Below, piece by piece: positions 22,105 to 33,900 of a stretch of DNA of 64,000 bases; the stretch's first letter is position 1; each line of letters starts with the position of its first letter. A program made the position numbers and the translations under genes. Below the pieces are notes generated by a model. That model was not told the origin of the DNA. It saw only the letters and a list, made by a program, of their open reading frames with translations, and made no database searches. The stretch is from Diplosphaera chodatii (lineage: Eukaryota > Chlorophyta > Trebouxiophyceae > Prasiolales > Stichococcaceae), in the NCBI GenBank assembly GCA_032358165.1, contig JAALGY010000008.1, positions 682,001 through 746,000 of the forward strand. The letters are read 5' to 3'.

Positions 22105-25100
22105 ATGGACATCGATGCTGCCATCGCAGCCCTGGAGGCCGAGGTAAAGAGCGAAGCCCAGTAACCCACACAGTGCAGCGTGCCGTTGATACAACGAATG
22201 GATGTGTGTATCACAGCATGCAGCTGAATATTGGCAGTCGTGCATGTCGGGACATTGGTGCAGACTGCAAAGGAGGAGGAGCGTGAGGCTGCAGCCATGC
22301 AGAAGGCAGCCAACTGCAGCGGAACGCCTGCAGCAGACGTGGCCGCTGCTGTTCAGGTCTGCTGCTGTGTGCTGCTGTTTGCAACTGCACAGCCTTATCT
22401 GCCAGTGATTCAAGGCTGCTGGCCAATCTGTTCAACATGTAGCTTTGTAGAGCCATCTGTTCCTCATGCTGCTCTTGTCCATGCTGCAGGACGGCGCTGC
22501 AACATTGGCTTCTGCAGCAGCTGAAAACGATAACATGCTGCCTGCTACCCAGGAGGTCGAGCCAGCAGAACAGGAGGTATGCATCAAGTATAGCCAGAAG
22601 CCAGCTGACGGGCAATTGACGGCAATCAAAGCGCAGCTTGTCACAGCAGTTACCACAGCAGTGCTGCTGTGGACGGCTAGTGCAGTCGGACACAGTTGCA
22701 GACGGTCATATGCTCAAGCAAGACGATGTACGCACCAATGCATGCATGCATGCAGGCTATCCCGCAGGAACCAGAGCCTGCAGCATCACCCAAGCCAGCA
22801 GTGCCTGACGCCTTTGAAGTCATGACGCAGGCAGCCGAGCAGGCTGCAAACCAGGTGTCTGTGTGCAACAGCTCTTTTGTGGCAGTGACTGCAGTCTTAT
22901 GCAGGGGGGCAAATGGTCTTGCAGGCCGCATGCATGTATGCCCACCACGAGAAGCCATTGACCGCCTGCTTTGGTGCAGGCTGAGGACTCGACACCCGCA
23001 GCATCGCCTGCAGATGCGGTGCAAAAGCCTGCTGTGAAGGCCAAGAAGCGCCAGGTATACCATCTTCAGGCAGCTACGACCATCGTGTGTGCAAGCTAAC
23101 CAGACACACGTCTGACACTTGGCATCTGCTTGCATGCAGCTGACGCTGGGCTCGGTTCGGAAGCAAACACTTGGCGCAGCAGCAGCAGAGGGTGCTGCAT
23201 GCTCAGACAAGACGGATCGACCGGCGATCAGCAAAGCGGTGCCAGCCTCGACCATAGCTCCATCCCAGAAGGTGTGTGTCGGTGGCATGCGTGCAGAGGG
23301 ATGTCACAGCTCACTGCATGCAGGAGCACTTAAATGGCATGCATATGTGAAAACAGACACCATATGCATGCCAGGGTATCCAAAGCAACCTGCCTTTGGC
23401 GCTGCACACGCTGATAGCACACTTTACTGTTGCAGAAGCCAGCTCTCCCCAAGAAGAAGACCCTTAAAGTGTCTGGCGGCGTGAGCAAGCCGGTCAGCGG
23501 CGCTGCCAAGCCGAAGGCAGCCACAAAGCCCAAGACCGGACAGAAGGACAGTGTGAACAAGGGCAAGGAGGGCAGAAAGAATGACGGCACGAAGGCGCAG
23601 CATGCCAAGTCTGCCTACCAGTGCTTCTGCACTGCAAAGAGAGGTGCCATCGATGCTGCTGTGTGCGTCATGCGTCATGCTGATGACCATGCTCAAACGT
23701 GTGCGGGATGACCATGCAGGCAGCCCTCAGGCACCATTTGCTGTCGTAGATGTCGTGACAGTAAGGTGGTACATATGCAGGCAACTACAAGGACTTGAGC
23801 ATTGGCGAGATCAGCAAGAAGCTGGGCGAGCTGTGGAAGGGAATGAGCGATGAGGACAAGCAGCCCTATGAGGTGGGCATGCTGACTGCCGCCCGTGCAC
23901 CTGCTGATTGACCTGTACTGCTGACAGGACGGTGCTCAGTGCTCCATACTTTCTGGGACACAAGCGCATGTGCTTGAGAAGCATGCAGATATCCACCGCA
24001 TGCAGTCACCACTCACTTGCCGACGCTCCTGGCTTCAGACAATGTCGAAGATGGACAAGGAGCGTGTGGCGGCGTTGAATGCTGCGGCAGGCGGTGCTGA
24101 CGAGGCAGCGGGAAGCTCAAAAGGCAAGAAGCCGAAGAAGGAGAGGAGGCCCACCATCAAGTCAGCCTACATGGTGTGCTGCTACCTACATGCATGAATC
24201 ATTTGCTAGGCTTCACACAACAGGGCGTCTATGCTTTCCAGCAGGGACGCATTGTTCAGCTGCCGGATCAGTGGTGCGCTGAAGTTGAGGGAGAAGTGCT
24301 GAGGATGCCATTCCTACAATGCAGCTGTTCTGCGATGACAAGCGCGCAGAGCTGAAGTCCGCCCACCCTGACACACCCTTTGCGGAGATGGCAAAGCTGC
24401 TGGGCACCGCCTGGAAGGAGGCCACATCAGAGGAGAAGGCGAAGTATCAGGAGCAGCATGCGGTGCGCTCCTACAACACTCGTTCCACATGCTAAAACCT
24501 GGACATCCTGCCCTGGCAACATGATCAACAGCGCACGGTGGAGCATGTTCACACTCAAGCCAATTCCACGTTCATACCAAGCTGACCATGCAGTACATCT
24601 CAGTTCCAATGATGCGCAGGTGGCTAAGCAGGAGGCGGAGGCAAATGGACTGCTGCCCCAGCCTACTGCTCCCAAGAAGCCTCGTGCTGCCAAGCAGACC
24701 ACATCACAGAAGCGTAAAAAGGTGATACCATTTTCGTATGCATGTTGCAGATGGTTTGCGGCCTCGTTGGGCATTGCTGAAGTTTGTCAAACATGGTACC
24801 CACGTGCGTGTGCGACATGCGCAAGCACTGCTCTGTTACAGGTCACTGAGGTGGACGCTGATGTCAAACCTGAGGCCGACGATGATGCCATGGCTAACGA
24901 TGATGTCGAGGCTGAAGCAGAGGTGAGATCAGTCAGCTTTTGTTGCCATGCAGTTCCTGTGCTTGATGTGGACCCTGCAGTGTTACATGAGAGCACTGGT
25001 CTGCAGGGAGTAGCAGCACCATCAGATGCCGACAGCATGGATGGCGAGGCAGAACGCATGGTGATCATGCCTTCGCAACTGAAGCCGCCTCTCACTTTGT

Positions 25101-26584
25101 ACTTGCATCAAGCCTGAATACACGCATGCACAGGTTAGTCTGATGTCTACCATGCTGCTTCCTACAGAACTGCGACTGGGATGCACACCCTGCAGAATAC
25201 ATACTGGCGCACACTTTCGATCAGAAGGTGCTGGCACTGTATGTCAAGACGCCCCCCCTTTGCTGTCAGTGTTTGCTCCATTGAATCAGCAGGCATGCCG
25301 CAGCAGCAGAGGCTATTTACATACTTGCTGCTGTGTGCAGTACCTGGTGAAGCGCAAGGGCTGCGACTACACGGACTACGGCATCGTGGATGCACAGGCC
25401 GCCAAGCGGCAGCGCCTGGCAGCACCTGCAGATGGCGGTGCAGACACAGCGCAGACCTGCCCCGTGAGCCTTGCTCAGGTCGACGACTATGAGGTGCGAA
25501 GCTGCAGCATCTGCGGCATCTGGCAAAAGCGCTGCAGCGCTGGGATTAGTGTTGGCTGCACCTGCACGGCAGCAGGCCTGCCCAGCAGAGTGTTTGCTAC
25601 CTCTCACGACATGGCTGAGGCTGCTTGCCTGCGTGCAGGCATATCTGAACACATTCAAGCGCGCCCGCTTCGAGCGGGAGGACAAGCATGGCAACCTTGA
25701 CCTGGGTACTCAGAGTGCAGTACACAGCTGCACGTTTACTGCTGACCATCACTTGGCAGACACGACATTGCTGCAGTTGTCTGTGCATAAGCTTTGAGTG
25801 GATGCTTCGATAAGTCAATTCAGGGACCTAGCGTGGAAACCGTCTGCCTACAGATGAGCTGCCGGAGGGCTCGCCCCTGGAGATGTGCTACTACCTTGCC
25901 GCCCTGCGGGAAGAGGGCCAGCTGCTGTCCAGGGTGCTGAAGCAGCGCGGCTTCGACGACGTCATGATCAGGGTCCCCGCCATGGGGTGCGCTTATTGCA
26001 ATGCACTGCAGCATGAGCCGTCAGGCCAATGGAGCATCACATGGTGAAATGTACTGCAGGCCAATGCCCTGACAAGTGCCCAAGCCCCAATTGCTCGTCA
26101 TGTGCATTCCAGTCAGACAAGGGTTCTTGATATTGCAGGCTGTCCATGGTGACGCAGCGGGTGCTGGAGGTCGAGCGTGCAGGCAGGGCAGCTGCCGAGG
26201 AGCATGCGGCCCGGCTGGCGGCCTACAACGAGCGCCTGCGTGCGGCGCTGCCGCCGGGCATTGACGTCCCAGAAGACGAGCCTGCAGAGGGTAAGCTGGC
26301 ATCGCAGCGGCGCCTGCCTACAGCTGGCAGTGTGCAGACGTGCTCCATTGAAGCAGGCCCCAACAACGGGTGCCCGTCCTGCACATGCAGATGACAAGGC
26401 GGTAGCTCACGCTGGTGCCAGATCTGACAGCGGCACGCCTGGACCAGCTGCATGCAACAAGGCTTGTTCTCATGATGATGAAGATGAAGAGAAGGGCACC
26501 AGCACGAACGACGCGGCAGTCGCCGTGGCAAAGCAACAGATGCAGAAGGCGGTCGAGCAGCAGGAGGTGGCACCAGAGCTATGA
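22105..26584 (+). CDS. Two-HMG-box nuclear protein with chromodomain-like segment
   Basis: Nineteen exons keep phase without a break: 22105-22143, 22264-22356, 22490-22576, 22756-22854, 22980-23054, 23140-23271, 23436-23643, 23781-23872, 24039-24173, 24325-24462, 24620-24721, 24842-24922, 25007-25060, 25168-25227, 25341-25493, 25639-25705, 25854-25986, 26139-26290 and 26391-26584, 697 residues. The first 220 residues are Ala/Pro/Glu-rich, then Lys-rich. HMG box A spans about 228-275 (SAYQCFC, IGEISKKLGELWKGM). Box B spans about 309-366 (TIKSAYM, FAEMAKLLGTAWKEA). Acidic blocks follow, then about residues 446-490 read like part of a chromodomain (YLVKRKGCDYTDYG). The C-terminus has a helical Arg/Glu segment and an acidic end. 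A role in chromatin architecture is inferred. The start is tentative: the frame is open upstream of 22105. Confidence 0.78.
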
Positions 26585-27341
26585 CAAGACAGCAGATCAG
26601 ATGTACATAGGCTTGACCATGGCGTCGGACACTGCACCAGTCTGAAACAAATAACACTGCAGCCACATTCCAACCTTCATTCAGCACTGCATTACTTGAG
26701 GCGCAGTGACACCTGAGTTGCTGCTGCTCTTGCACGCACGGCGACTGCCTCACAGTGCTGCCTCGACTGCAACATACAGGATGGACACGAGCTGCTGCTT
26801 TAAATCAAATGAGATACATAGTGCAGGTCAACGCTGTGCTGCAAACAGCTCGCATTTTTGCCTGCACCTGATGGGTATGGACAACAGGGCAGGGTGTAAT
26901 CTGGGAGGCTGATTGCAAGCGCATTCCGATCGATCGACGTGCCGACTGCAGACCAACATCTCAGTTGTTCTGATATCGGCAGATTTGTTGCGTCAATGCA
27001 TATACTTTGCACTTCCGCGAGCTCCAGAAGACGCGTCCACGTGGCAATGCACGTGCTCAGGCCGTTTGCAACAGCATGCGCGTCAGCGTCCGTCAAAGGG
27101 TCTGACTTGCTCGAAGACACTCACAGAAAGTTATCAGAGGGTTCATCATTCAGTGCAGCAGCGCCTCGACAGTTGTCCAGGACCGACGCAGCTTCTGGCG
27201 CGAGGGAGAAGAACGGGCACGCTTCCCTCCGCCGGTGCAGCTCGCATACTGTTGACTTGCTGTCGAAAGGGGGAGCTGCAGCCAATCCATAGAGATCAAA
27301 GTGTTCGTCTGTGGGGTCTGTCAGCCGAGTAACGGTTCAAC
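26585..27341. other. Intergenic, HMG-box gene to LPMO gene
   Basis: This 757 bp gap lies between two plus-strand genes. Its left part is the 3' UTR of the HMG-box gene, which probably ends after the TGTAA at 26895. The right part is the promoter of the secreted oxidase. I see no further coding exon. Confidence 0.4.
26895..26899 (+). terminator. TGTAA poly(A) signal, HMG-box gene
   Basis: TGTAA is the standard polyadenylation signal of chlorophyte nuclear genes. This copy lies 311 nt past the stop codon, a plausible 3' UTR length. Confidence 0.45.
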
Positions 27342-29984
27342 ATGAAGGGCTTCACGCTTCCGTGGGTTGTGACTCACCGCCTGCTACTGGCCCTTGTGGC
27401 CACGGCAGCAATCGGATCAGCCGATGCACACGGCTGGATCAACCAGCCGGCATCTCGCAGCCTCATGGCGGTCGGCGAGGACAACTTCTACCAGCAGATG
27501 TCGCTGAACCGGTGCGTCGTGGCCCCGCATCCCCGCACCACGAACAGTCGCGCGCGTCTTATGGACTGCGACGCTCCCTGCTATCTGGATGGTGTCCTCC
27601 AGAACGTCACCAGATGCCTGTCAGGAGGCCAGTGCTTGCTTATGCGCTGCTACATCAGGTTACCTTTCGAGGAGCACATACATGCCTGCACTTGCGTCGT
27701 CACCAACTACCACATGGCCAGCACGTTGTGCGTCCAGCGTGAGCAATCGTTGCACAGAGACGCTGGCACACAGTTCGGATGCATCCTGCAGGATGAGCGG
27801 CTCCGACGGCGGACTGTGCGGCGGCCTGTTCCCGGGTGACACCCGCTTCTCGGTTGGCGGCCAGTTTGCCAAGCGCACCATCGCTGCCAAGTGGACGGCC
27901 GGCTCGACCGTGGAGATCGTCATACAGATATGGACCAACCACGTGCGTGCTTGCGGCGAGGGACTCTGTTGTGTTATCGTGGCTGTGCTGCCGCGCCATA
28001 GGCACAACTACCACGCCGTTATCGCCTGCATTTGAAATACCATCAATAGTCTGTCGTGATCTGGGTTGCGCATATGACGTGTGCTATGAAGCAGTGGGGC
28101 CGCTTCGAGATGCGGCTGTGCCCGCTGTCGGCTGACTCCGATGAGGCGGAGAAGGCAGAGCTGACGGAGGAGTGCCTGTCGCAGCACCAGCTCACGCTGG
28201 CGGACGGCAGCGGCCCCTTCTACCACATGAAGGTCCATGCGTACACTTTATGCATATGCTGCGTGCGGACAGTTGCTGCTGTGTGCAGCATGGTGGGACT
28301 ATGTGCAGCCTCGGGCATGCTCATATGCTCTTTTCATGCAAGGGAGCATGTGCGGACGTCAGAGCAAGGGCGGTCAGGCTGCTACCATGCACTCGGACCA
28401 CAGGGCTGAACACGGTGGCATGTTGTGCAGGGTGGCAACGATGTACAGATCACGGTCGACACCAAGTGGCAGCTGCCAGGCAACGTGGCGTGCGAGCGAT
28501 GCGTGCTGCAGGTGACCCCTCCTCAGGCACAGCACCACCTGTTGCCACTGAATGTGACAGAGACCGCCCACTTGCAACCGCAGCGGGTGTACCCTGCTGC
28601 TCCACATGCTACCACATGGGAAGTCGCAGGGCCCCTGACCAACAGTGTTCCCCGATCTTCCCTGTGCACAGTGGCGGTGGGTGACGGGTCATATGTGCCT
28701 GCCGCCGGATGTGGATGTGGAGTACGCCAAGGAGACCTACATGCCATGGCCCACCTTTTGCGGCGCCAACTATCTGGATGCCGATGTTCTCAACCCTGAG
28801 AAATTCTGGTGAGGTCACCTGCTGGGCCATGCTGAAGACAGACATCGGCAAGCCTCATCGAGGGTACAGCCGGGTTGGTGCACAGTGTGTGACTGCTGGC
28901 GGTTGTACATCGGGTTGTGGGACCGCTGTTGCCATCCTGCCAAGCAGTCCTCATTGAGAGCAACCCCGTCAACTGCAGGAACTGCGCTGATGTCCAGATC
29001 ACGGGCGATGCGAGCACTGGTAGCAGCCGCCAGGCCGGCAGTGGCCAGTCCTCCCGCAAGGAGCTCAACCCCGTGACCCAGGTGCTACAGCGAGCCAGCT
29101 GCGTTGCTTGTTATGCCGCACTTTACTACTTGTACGATATGCCTGAGCAACAGGCTTGCTAGATGTTTGACGTTGCGAACTCCCAGGTGAGCAAGGATGG
29201 CAGCGACAAGGGCTGTGGCGATGACCCGCCTCCTGTGGGCTTCAGCTGCAAGATGCAAAAGGTGATCCGCTGTGCCAAAATGCTAGTGGCAAAGCACACC
29301 TGCCTGCGGTATGATCGTCTCCAGCGCAGCTTGCACCTGCTTACTTTCAGGTCAACACTATACTGGGTAGCTTGCGAACCTTGTTTGTGCATGGTTCACA
29401 CACGGGAGGGACCATGTGTTCGTGAACATTACTTTTACCAACTGTTATTAGTGTCCTCCTGCAGGCATGGGGCAAGTGCGAGTCAGCCTGGATGCTCGGC
29501 GGCGGGTACTGCAAGCAGACCTGCGGCCACTGCGGCAGCGGTGACCAGCGCGTGCAGCTGCAGAAGGCCAACTCGCCAGTCACGCTGGACAAGGCCTCAA
29601 CCGGTGGCCCCGCGCCTACTGACGACGTCCAAACAATGAGCGGCGCCAAGGTATATGCTGTTTCCTGCCCGCGCCACATCCGCTGATCTCAGCGCCACTG
29701 CCATGTGCCGCAGGGCAGGGTGCGCTGGTTTGAAGCACTACAGACCAGGCCCAATGCCGAGCTGCGCATCGCAAGATTGAGCATCAATGTATCATGCCAC
29801 GCCGCTGTTTCAGGTGGTGACCATCTGGGCGCAATGCGGCGGCATGTACGGCGGCGACCGCTGCATGTCAAAGCCCGACGGGTCGGCGCGCTGTGAGGAC
29901 GCTGCATGGGGCTGGGTGCGGTGCCCGGCGGCGTCCACCTGCAAGCGCCTGAACTACGGCTTCTGGCAGTGCATCCCTGCATAG
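27342..29984 (+). CDS. Secreted lytic polysaccharide monooxygenase with ShK-like and CBM1-like modules
   Basis: Nine exons keep phase: 27342-27511, 27792-27942, 28095-28232, 28431-28511, 28672-28808, 28979-29081, 29187-29261, 29465-29650 and 29814-29984, 403 residues. A signal peptide ends ...GSADA, so the mature chain starts with H30 (HGWINQPASRS). That N-terminal His is half of the copper histidine brace. H107 in WTNHWGRFEMRLC is the expected second ligand. VACERCVLQWRWVTGHM and EKFWNCADVQI complete the LPMO_10/AA15-like fold. Residues about 265-308 form a Cys-rich ShK-like module ending AWGKCESAWMLGGGYCK and TCGHC. Residues about 352-402 resemble a fungal-type CBM1 (WAQCGGMYGG, CPAASTCKRLNYGFWQCIPA). 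The enzyme should oxidatively cleave crystalline glycan outside the cell; the substrate (chitin, cellulose or own wall) is not known. Confidence 0.88.
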
Positions 29985-30925
29985 AAGCACCGTCCTTCCC
30001 ACACAACAGCTCTGCAGCGCTGGCAGGCAAAGGCTGCTCTGCAATTGAACCCCATCGAACTGAGACACTGCGGCGGTGAGCATTGAACAGAGTGGCATGA
30101 TGCAGTTGAGCTGCAAACGAGAATGGGCATCAGACAAGCATCCATCCACGTTGGCGCAATGTAGCGCATGCACTGACAGGTCTGCCTGGTGACAAACAAT
30201 CTGCATGTGGGGTTTGCGCTTCCAACGTGTTGAGGGTGATAGCAATAAGGTGGACTGCGTATGGCTGTGTCATGTCAGCATGCTCGAGTCTCATGCAAGG
30301 CCTGAGTCTGTTGCTGTTTGCACGGTGTTGGGCTGCTGTCAGGCGCTAGGACTAGCTTCACACTAGGTCGATGTGTTCTGATCTGCGGGATGGAAACGGC
30401 GTGGCAAAACATGCATGTGGCAGTCTGTTGGTTATGCAGCAGCAGCGGCGAGTATGGTGCACCCAATTTGTTTGTCGTAGGGCGGTCTTGGTATCCAGTT
30501 GGTCGGTGATCAGGGGTTAGCACATAGGCATTGCTGCCTGGTACGGTATGTAACTGTACGCCATTCAAGCTCGCAATCTTCCCTCAACGCTAGGGCAGCA
30601 TGCTTTGATGCTGCCCACTAAGTTGTACAAAGGGGAACGCTGCTGAAATCAAGACACCGATCTGAATCCGAACACATCACTTGCTCACATCTACCAACAA
30701 CCCGACAATGACGGACACGATTTATGTGACTGTTCCTGCAGCTCTGCGGCACACTTGCGCCGACACGATGTGTTGAGTTTCAAAACAGTACAAGGCTAGT
30801 GCCCGCCTGTCCGGGAAGCCCACAGTTTTTCAGAACAGCTGCGAATGGTGGCCAGTGCTGGTCAAGCAACCTCAAACACATGGTGCTCTGAACCCTGCAC
30901 ACTAGATGTGCCTGCCGATATGCCG
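29985..30925. other. Convergent intergenic, LPMO / PHT1-like transporter
   Basis: This 941 bp stretch lies between two stop codons facing each other. It holds both 3' UTRs and unassigned sequence. A TGTAA occurs at 30549-30553 on the plus strand, 565 nt beyond the LPMO stop, rather far for its poly(A) site. I find no convincing exon, RNA gene or repeat. Confidence 0.35.
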
Positions 30926-33900
30926 CTATGCTGCGCCGTTGCCATCGCCGTGAGCCGCCAGCGCGCTCTGCTGCAGGCTGGTGGACTGCGCTCTCGTCGC
31001 AATGGAGCGCGTGTATGCCTGCAGGCAAGGGAAGTGGCCCACTCAGCAGCGGGTGGGCAGCCATCTGGAGGGCACGGGCGCTGCATATCACAGAGCCCAG
31101 CAGCCAATGGTGCTGGGTCAGCACAATGTGCTGCGCAATGCTGAACTTTTGGCATCGTCGCTTGCGGTGGTCATCATTTATCATCAGTTGATGTGTACAG
31201 TGGCACCTTGTGATAGCCAAGGGCCAGCTCGAACAGCGACAGGTTGGCGGGATTAACCGCCTCGCCGTGGTAGTCCGACCCCTGTCCCTCCAGCACCAGC
31301 ATCCACCGGCGGTCGCCTGTCGCCGCAACCAGCAGGGTGTCATGCCGTTGAACATGCTGCCAGCAGAGCCTTCCGGCGCCGGTGTGCCAACCAAGGCAGC
31401 AGGCAGATCCAAGACAGTTTCGTTAGTTGCTGAGCCTTCTGACGGGCCCGGGCCTGAGCTCGCCTTCCGACAGGTCGAGGCCGGAGATGTCGGGCACCAG
31501 CAGCAGCGTGACCAGGGCGCCCAGCAGCCCGCACAGCGCGGAGATGTAGAACTTGGTGCGGTCGGACACCAGGCCGAACACCACGCCTGCCACTAGCGCC
31601 CCGACCTGCGCACAAGCCCCTGGCACCTCATGTTTGTGCTAGTGCTGTCATTACTAGATTGCGATGACTGGTGTGTCTGCTTGGTGTGGGCGGCATGCAG
31701 CGCGCCCTTCAGACGCAGAGAGGGAGTGCTGGCCTAGGGCAGTGCAGCGAGTGCAAATGTACCTTGCCAGTGGCGGCTGCGAGGCCATGCGACATGGCCC
31801 TGGTTTCGGTCGGGAACAGCTCCTGCAAGGGAGATCGTCTTGCTGCTCAAGTCAAGAAAGACCAGCCAGCACATGATCCTACTGATGCTACTATGTCTGG
31901 TGAGGCAGCATGCAGCCCTGCGCTCACCGAGGGGAGTAGCCATGTGGTGGCGTTCGGGCCCCACTGCCCGCAGAAGCTGCATGAACACAGGACCAACACA
32001 TCAGCCTGCTGGCGCCGTCGCTCTGCACTTGACAGGCCCTTGCAACGAGGAGCGCTGACGCAGCTCACCTAGACAGGTAGTAGAGCGCCCTGAAGATCCA
32101 CAGGTGCGACGGCTGCGTCAGCCGCTGGTGGCCCCAGGCGCACAGCAGGAACAGCACGGCCATCCAGGCAAAGCCCATGATCTGCATCACAGGCAGCTGC
32201 AGCATTGGTTCAGCACCAAAATCGCACCACGTTGGCGGCCTCTAACCAGCCAAGGCGGGCAAAACCATGGGGAAACTGGACTCGAGTTCAGACAGGCAGG
32301 GTAGCGGTTGATGGAGCAACCTTCGGCTGGGTGAGCACACCTGCATGCGGCGGCGCCCCATCCAGGGTTTGTCCACCGTGAAGGCCGCTGCATAGTAGCC
32401 GGCGAGGGCCACTGTCGAGTTGATCAGCGTGTAGCCCAGCACCTGAGCACCTCAATCCGATGGCCAATCAACCACGATGTTGCAGCGGGCAGCAGGTCGC
32501 GTTGCAAGGAGGGACACAACCACTGCAGCTCGCCTGCAGGACGGTTGCGCCAGGGCTCATGATGCCGATCAACGTGCCCTGGAACAGCTTGTTGCCTGCA
32601 GTCGTATGGATACTGCGTCCACAGGGCTCCAACATAACCAGTCCATTCGTTGACGCATGCAAGCGCGTCTGCCACAAGACGGCACCCAGAATAGTGCGCT
32701 GAGGTGCGCCGAAAGTATGCAGGTTGGCATGTGGGTTGCGCGTGTGCACACCGTAGAAGGCAAAGTCCCAGATGAGCCACGAGAGGGCAGTGCCCACTAG
32801 CCGGTGCCAATAGGTGCGGGCCCAGCATGTGGCCTTCCACATGTCAAAACCCCGCCCCTTGCCCTGCAGCAGCAGGAGCTCACCTCAACCATAGCAAAAA
32901 TATGAATGATGAGTTCCTGTATAGTGGCTTACGTAAGCTGATGAGCACGCTCCTGCCGCTGATGATAGGCTGCATGTCAATGGGCTTCCAGAGAGCAACA
33001 CAATTTGTGAAGCATTGCAACAGCTGAAGCTAAGCGCACCTCCTGCTGCAGGCGCTTCTGCTTGTCGCGCCACACGGTCGACTCCTCCAGCCTGAACAGC
33101 CGCCAGCACAGCATGCCCGCCACCGGTATCAACCCCAGAAAGAACGACCCCCGCCACACCTGTGATAATGCGTCAAAGCGATGTAACCACCACCATGATG
33201 CTGATACAGAGCGCAGCAGCAAACCAGAACGATGCAAACCCCGTGTGTACGCATGAGCACACCATCTCGAGCTGCTCCTGCCGGTAGGCGTCTGGCCCTG
33301 TCTGCCCGAGGACCAGCAACAGCAGCGCGAGCACCGCTGTGTTCACCCAGTTGCCCCAGCCTGCAGAGAGACAAACAAAGAAACCCATCTGCTGAAATGC
33401 TGATCACCCTCGAGTGCCTCGGTGCCTCTCAGCCAGGCTACAGCCTGCTGCCTCCTGGGAGCATTGTGAAGCATTCGTGCATCGTCTGCCAGCGGTCACC
33501 CTGCATGCTGAAGGTGAGCATGACGGTCTCGCCGCGCTTGGCGTGCAGCGCCTCGTCCGCCTCTGCCCGCTCCGATGCTGAGGTCGAGGCAATGGGGTAC
33601 TCGCCGCCGACGCCCACGCCGAACACTGCCTGGCTCATAGTGTACATCTGCGAGCAAGCAGGCGAGCCTCGTGCGGGGCCTCAACGACTCTACCCTCTTT
33701 GATCCAGAGCAGTGTTGCCGCTGGCCGTCCCTCCTTTCCGGGCTGCTGGTCATGCAGCGACAAGTGACAACAGCATTGCTGCTGGCAGAAACTGTGCACA
33801 GGTGCTCACGATGAACATGGCGTGCACAGTTGGCCCGTTGGAGCAGGCCAGCAGCACGCCGCCGGCCAGCATCGTGGCGGCAGTCACCACCGATCCCCAC

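Noticed and set aside
27342..27839. LPMO as a single-exon 165-residue protein
   Set aside because: The frame runs through intron 1 and loses the second copper His. Splicing at 27511 to 27792 restores the family sequence.
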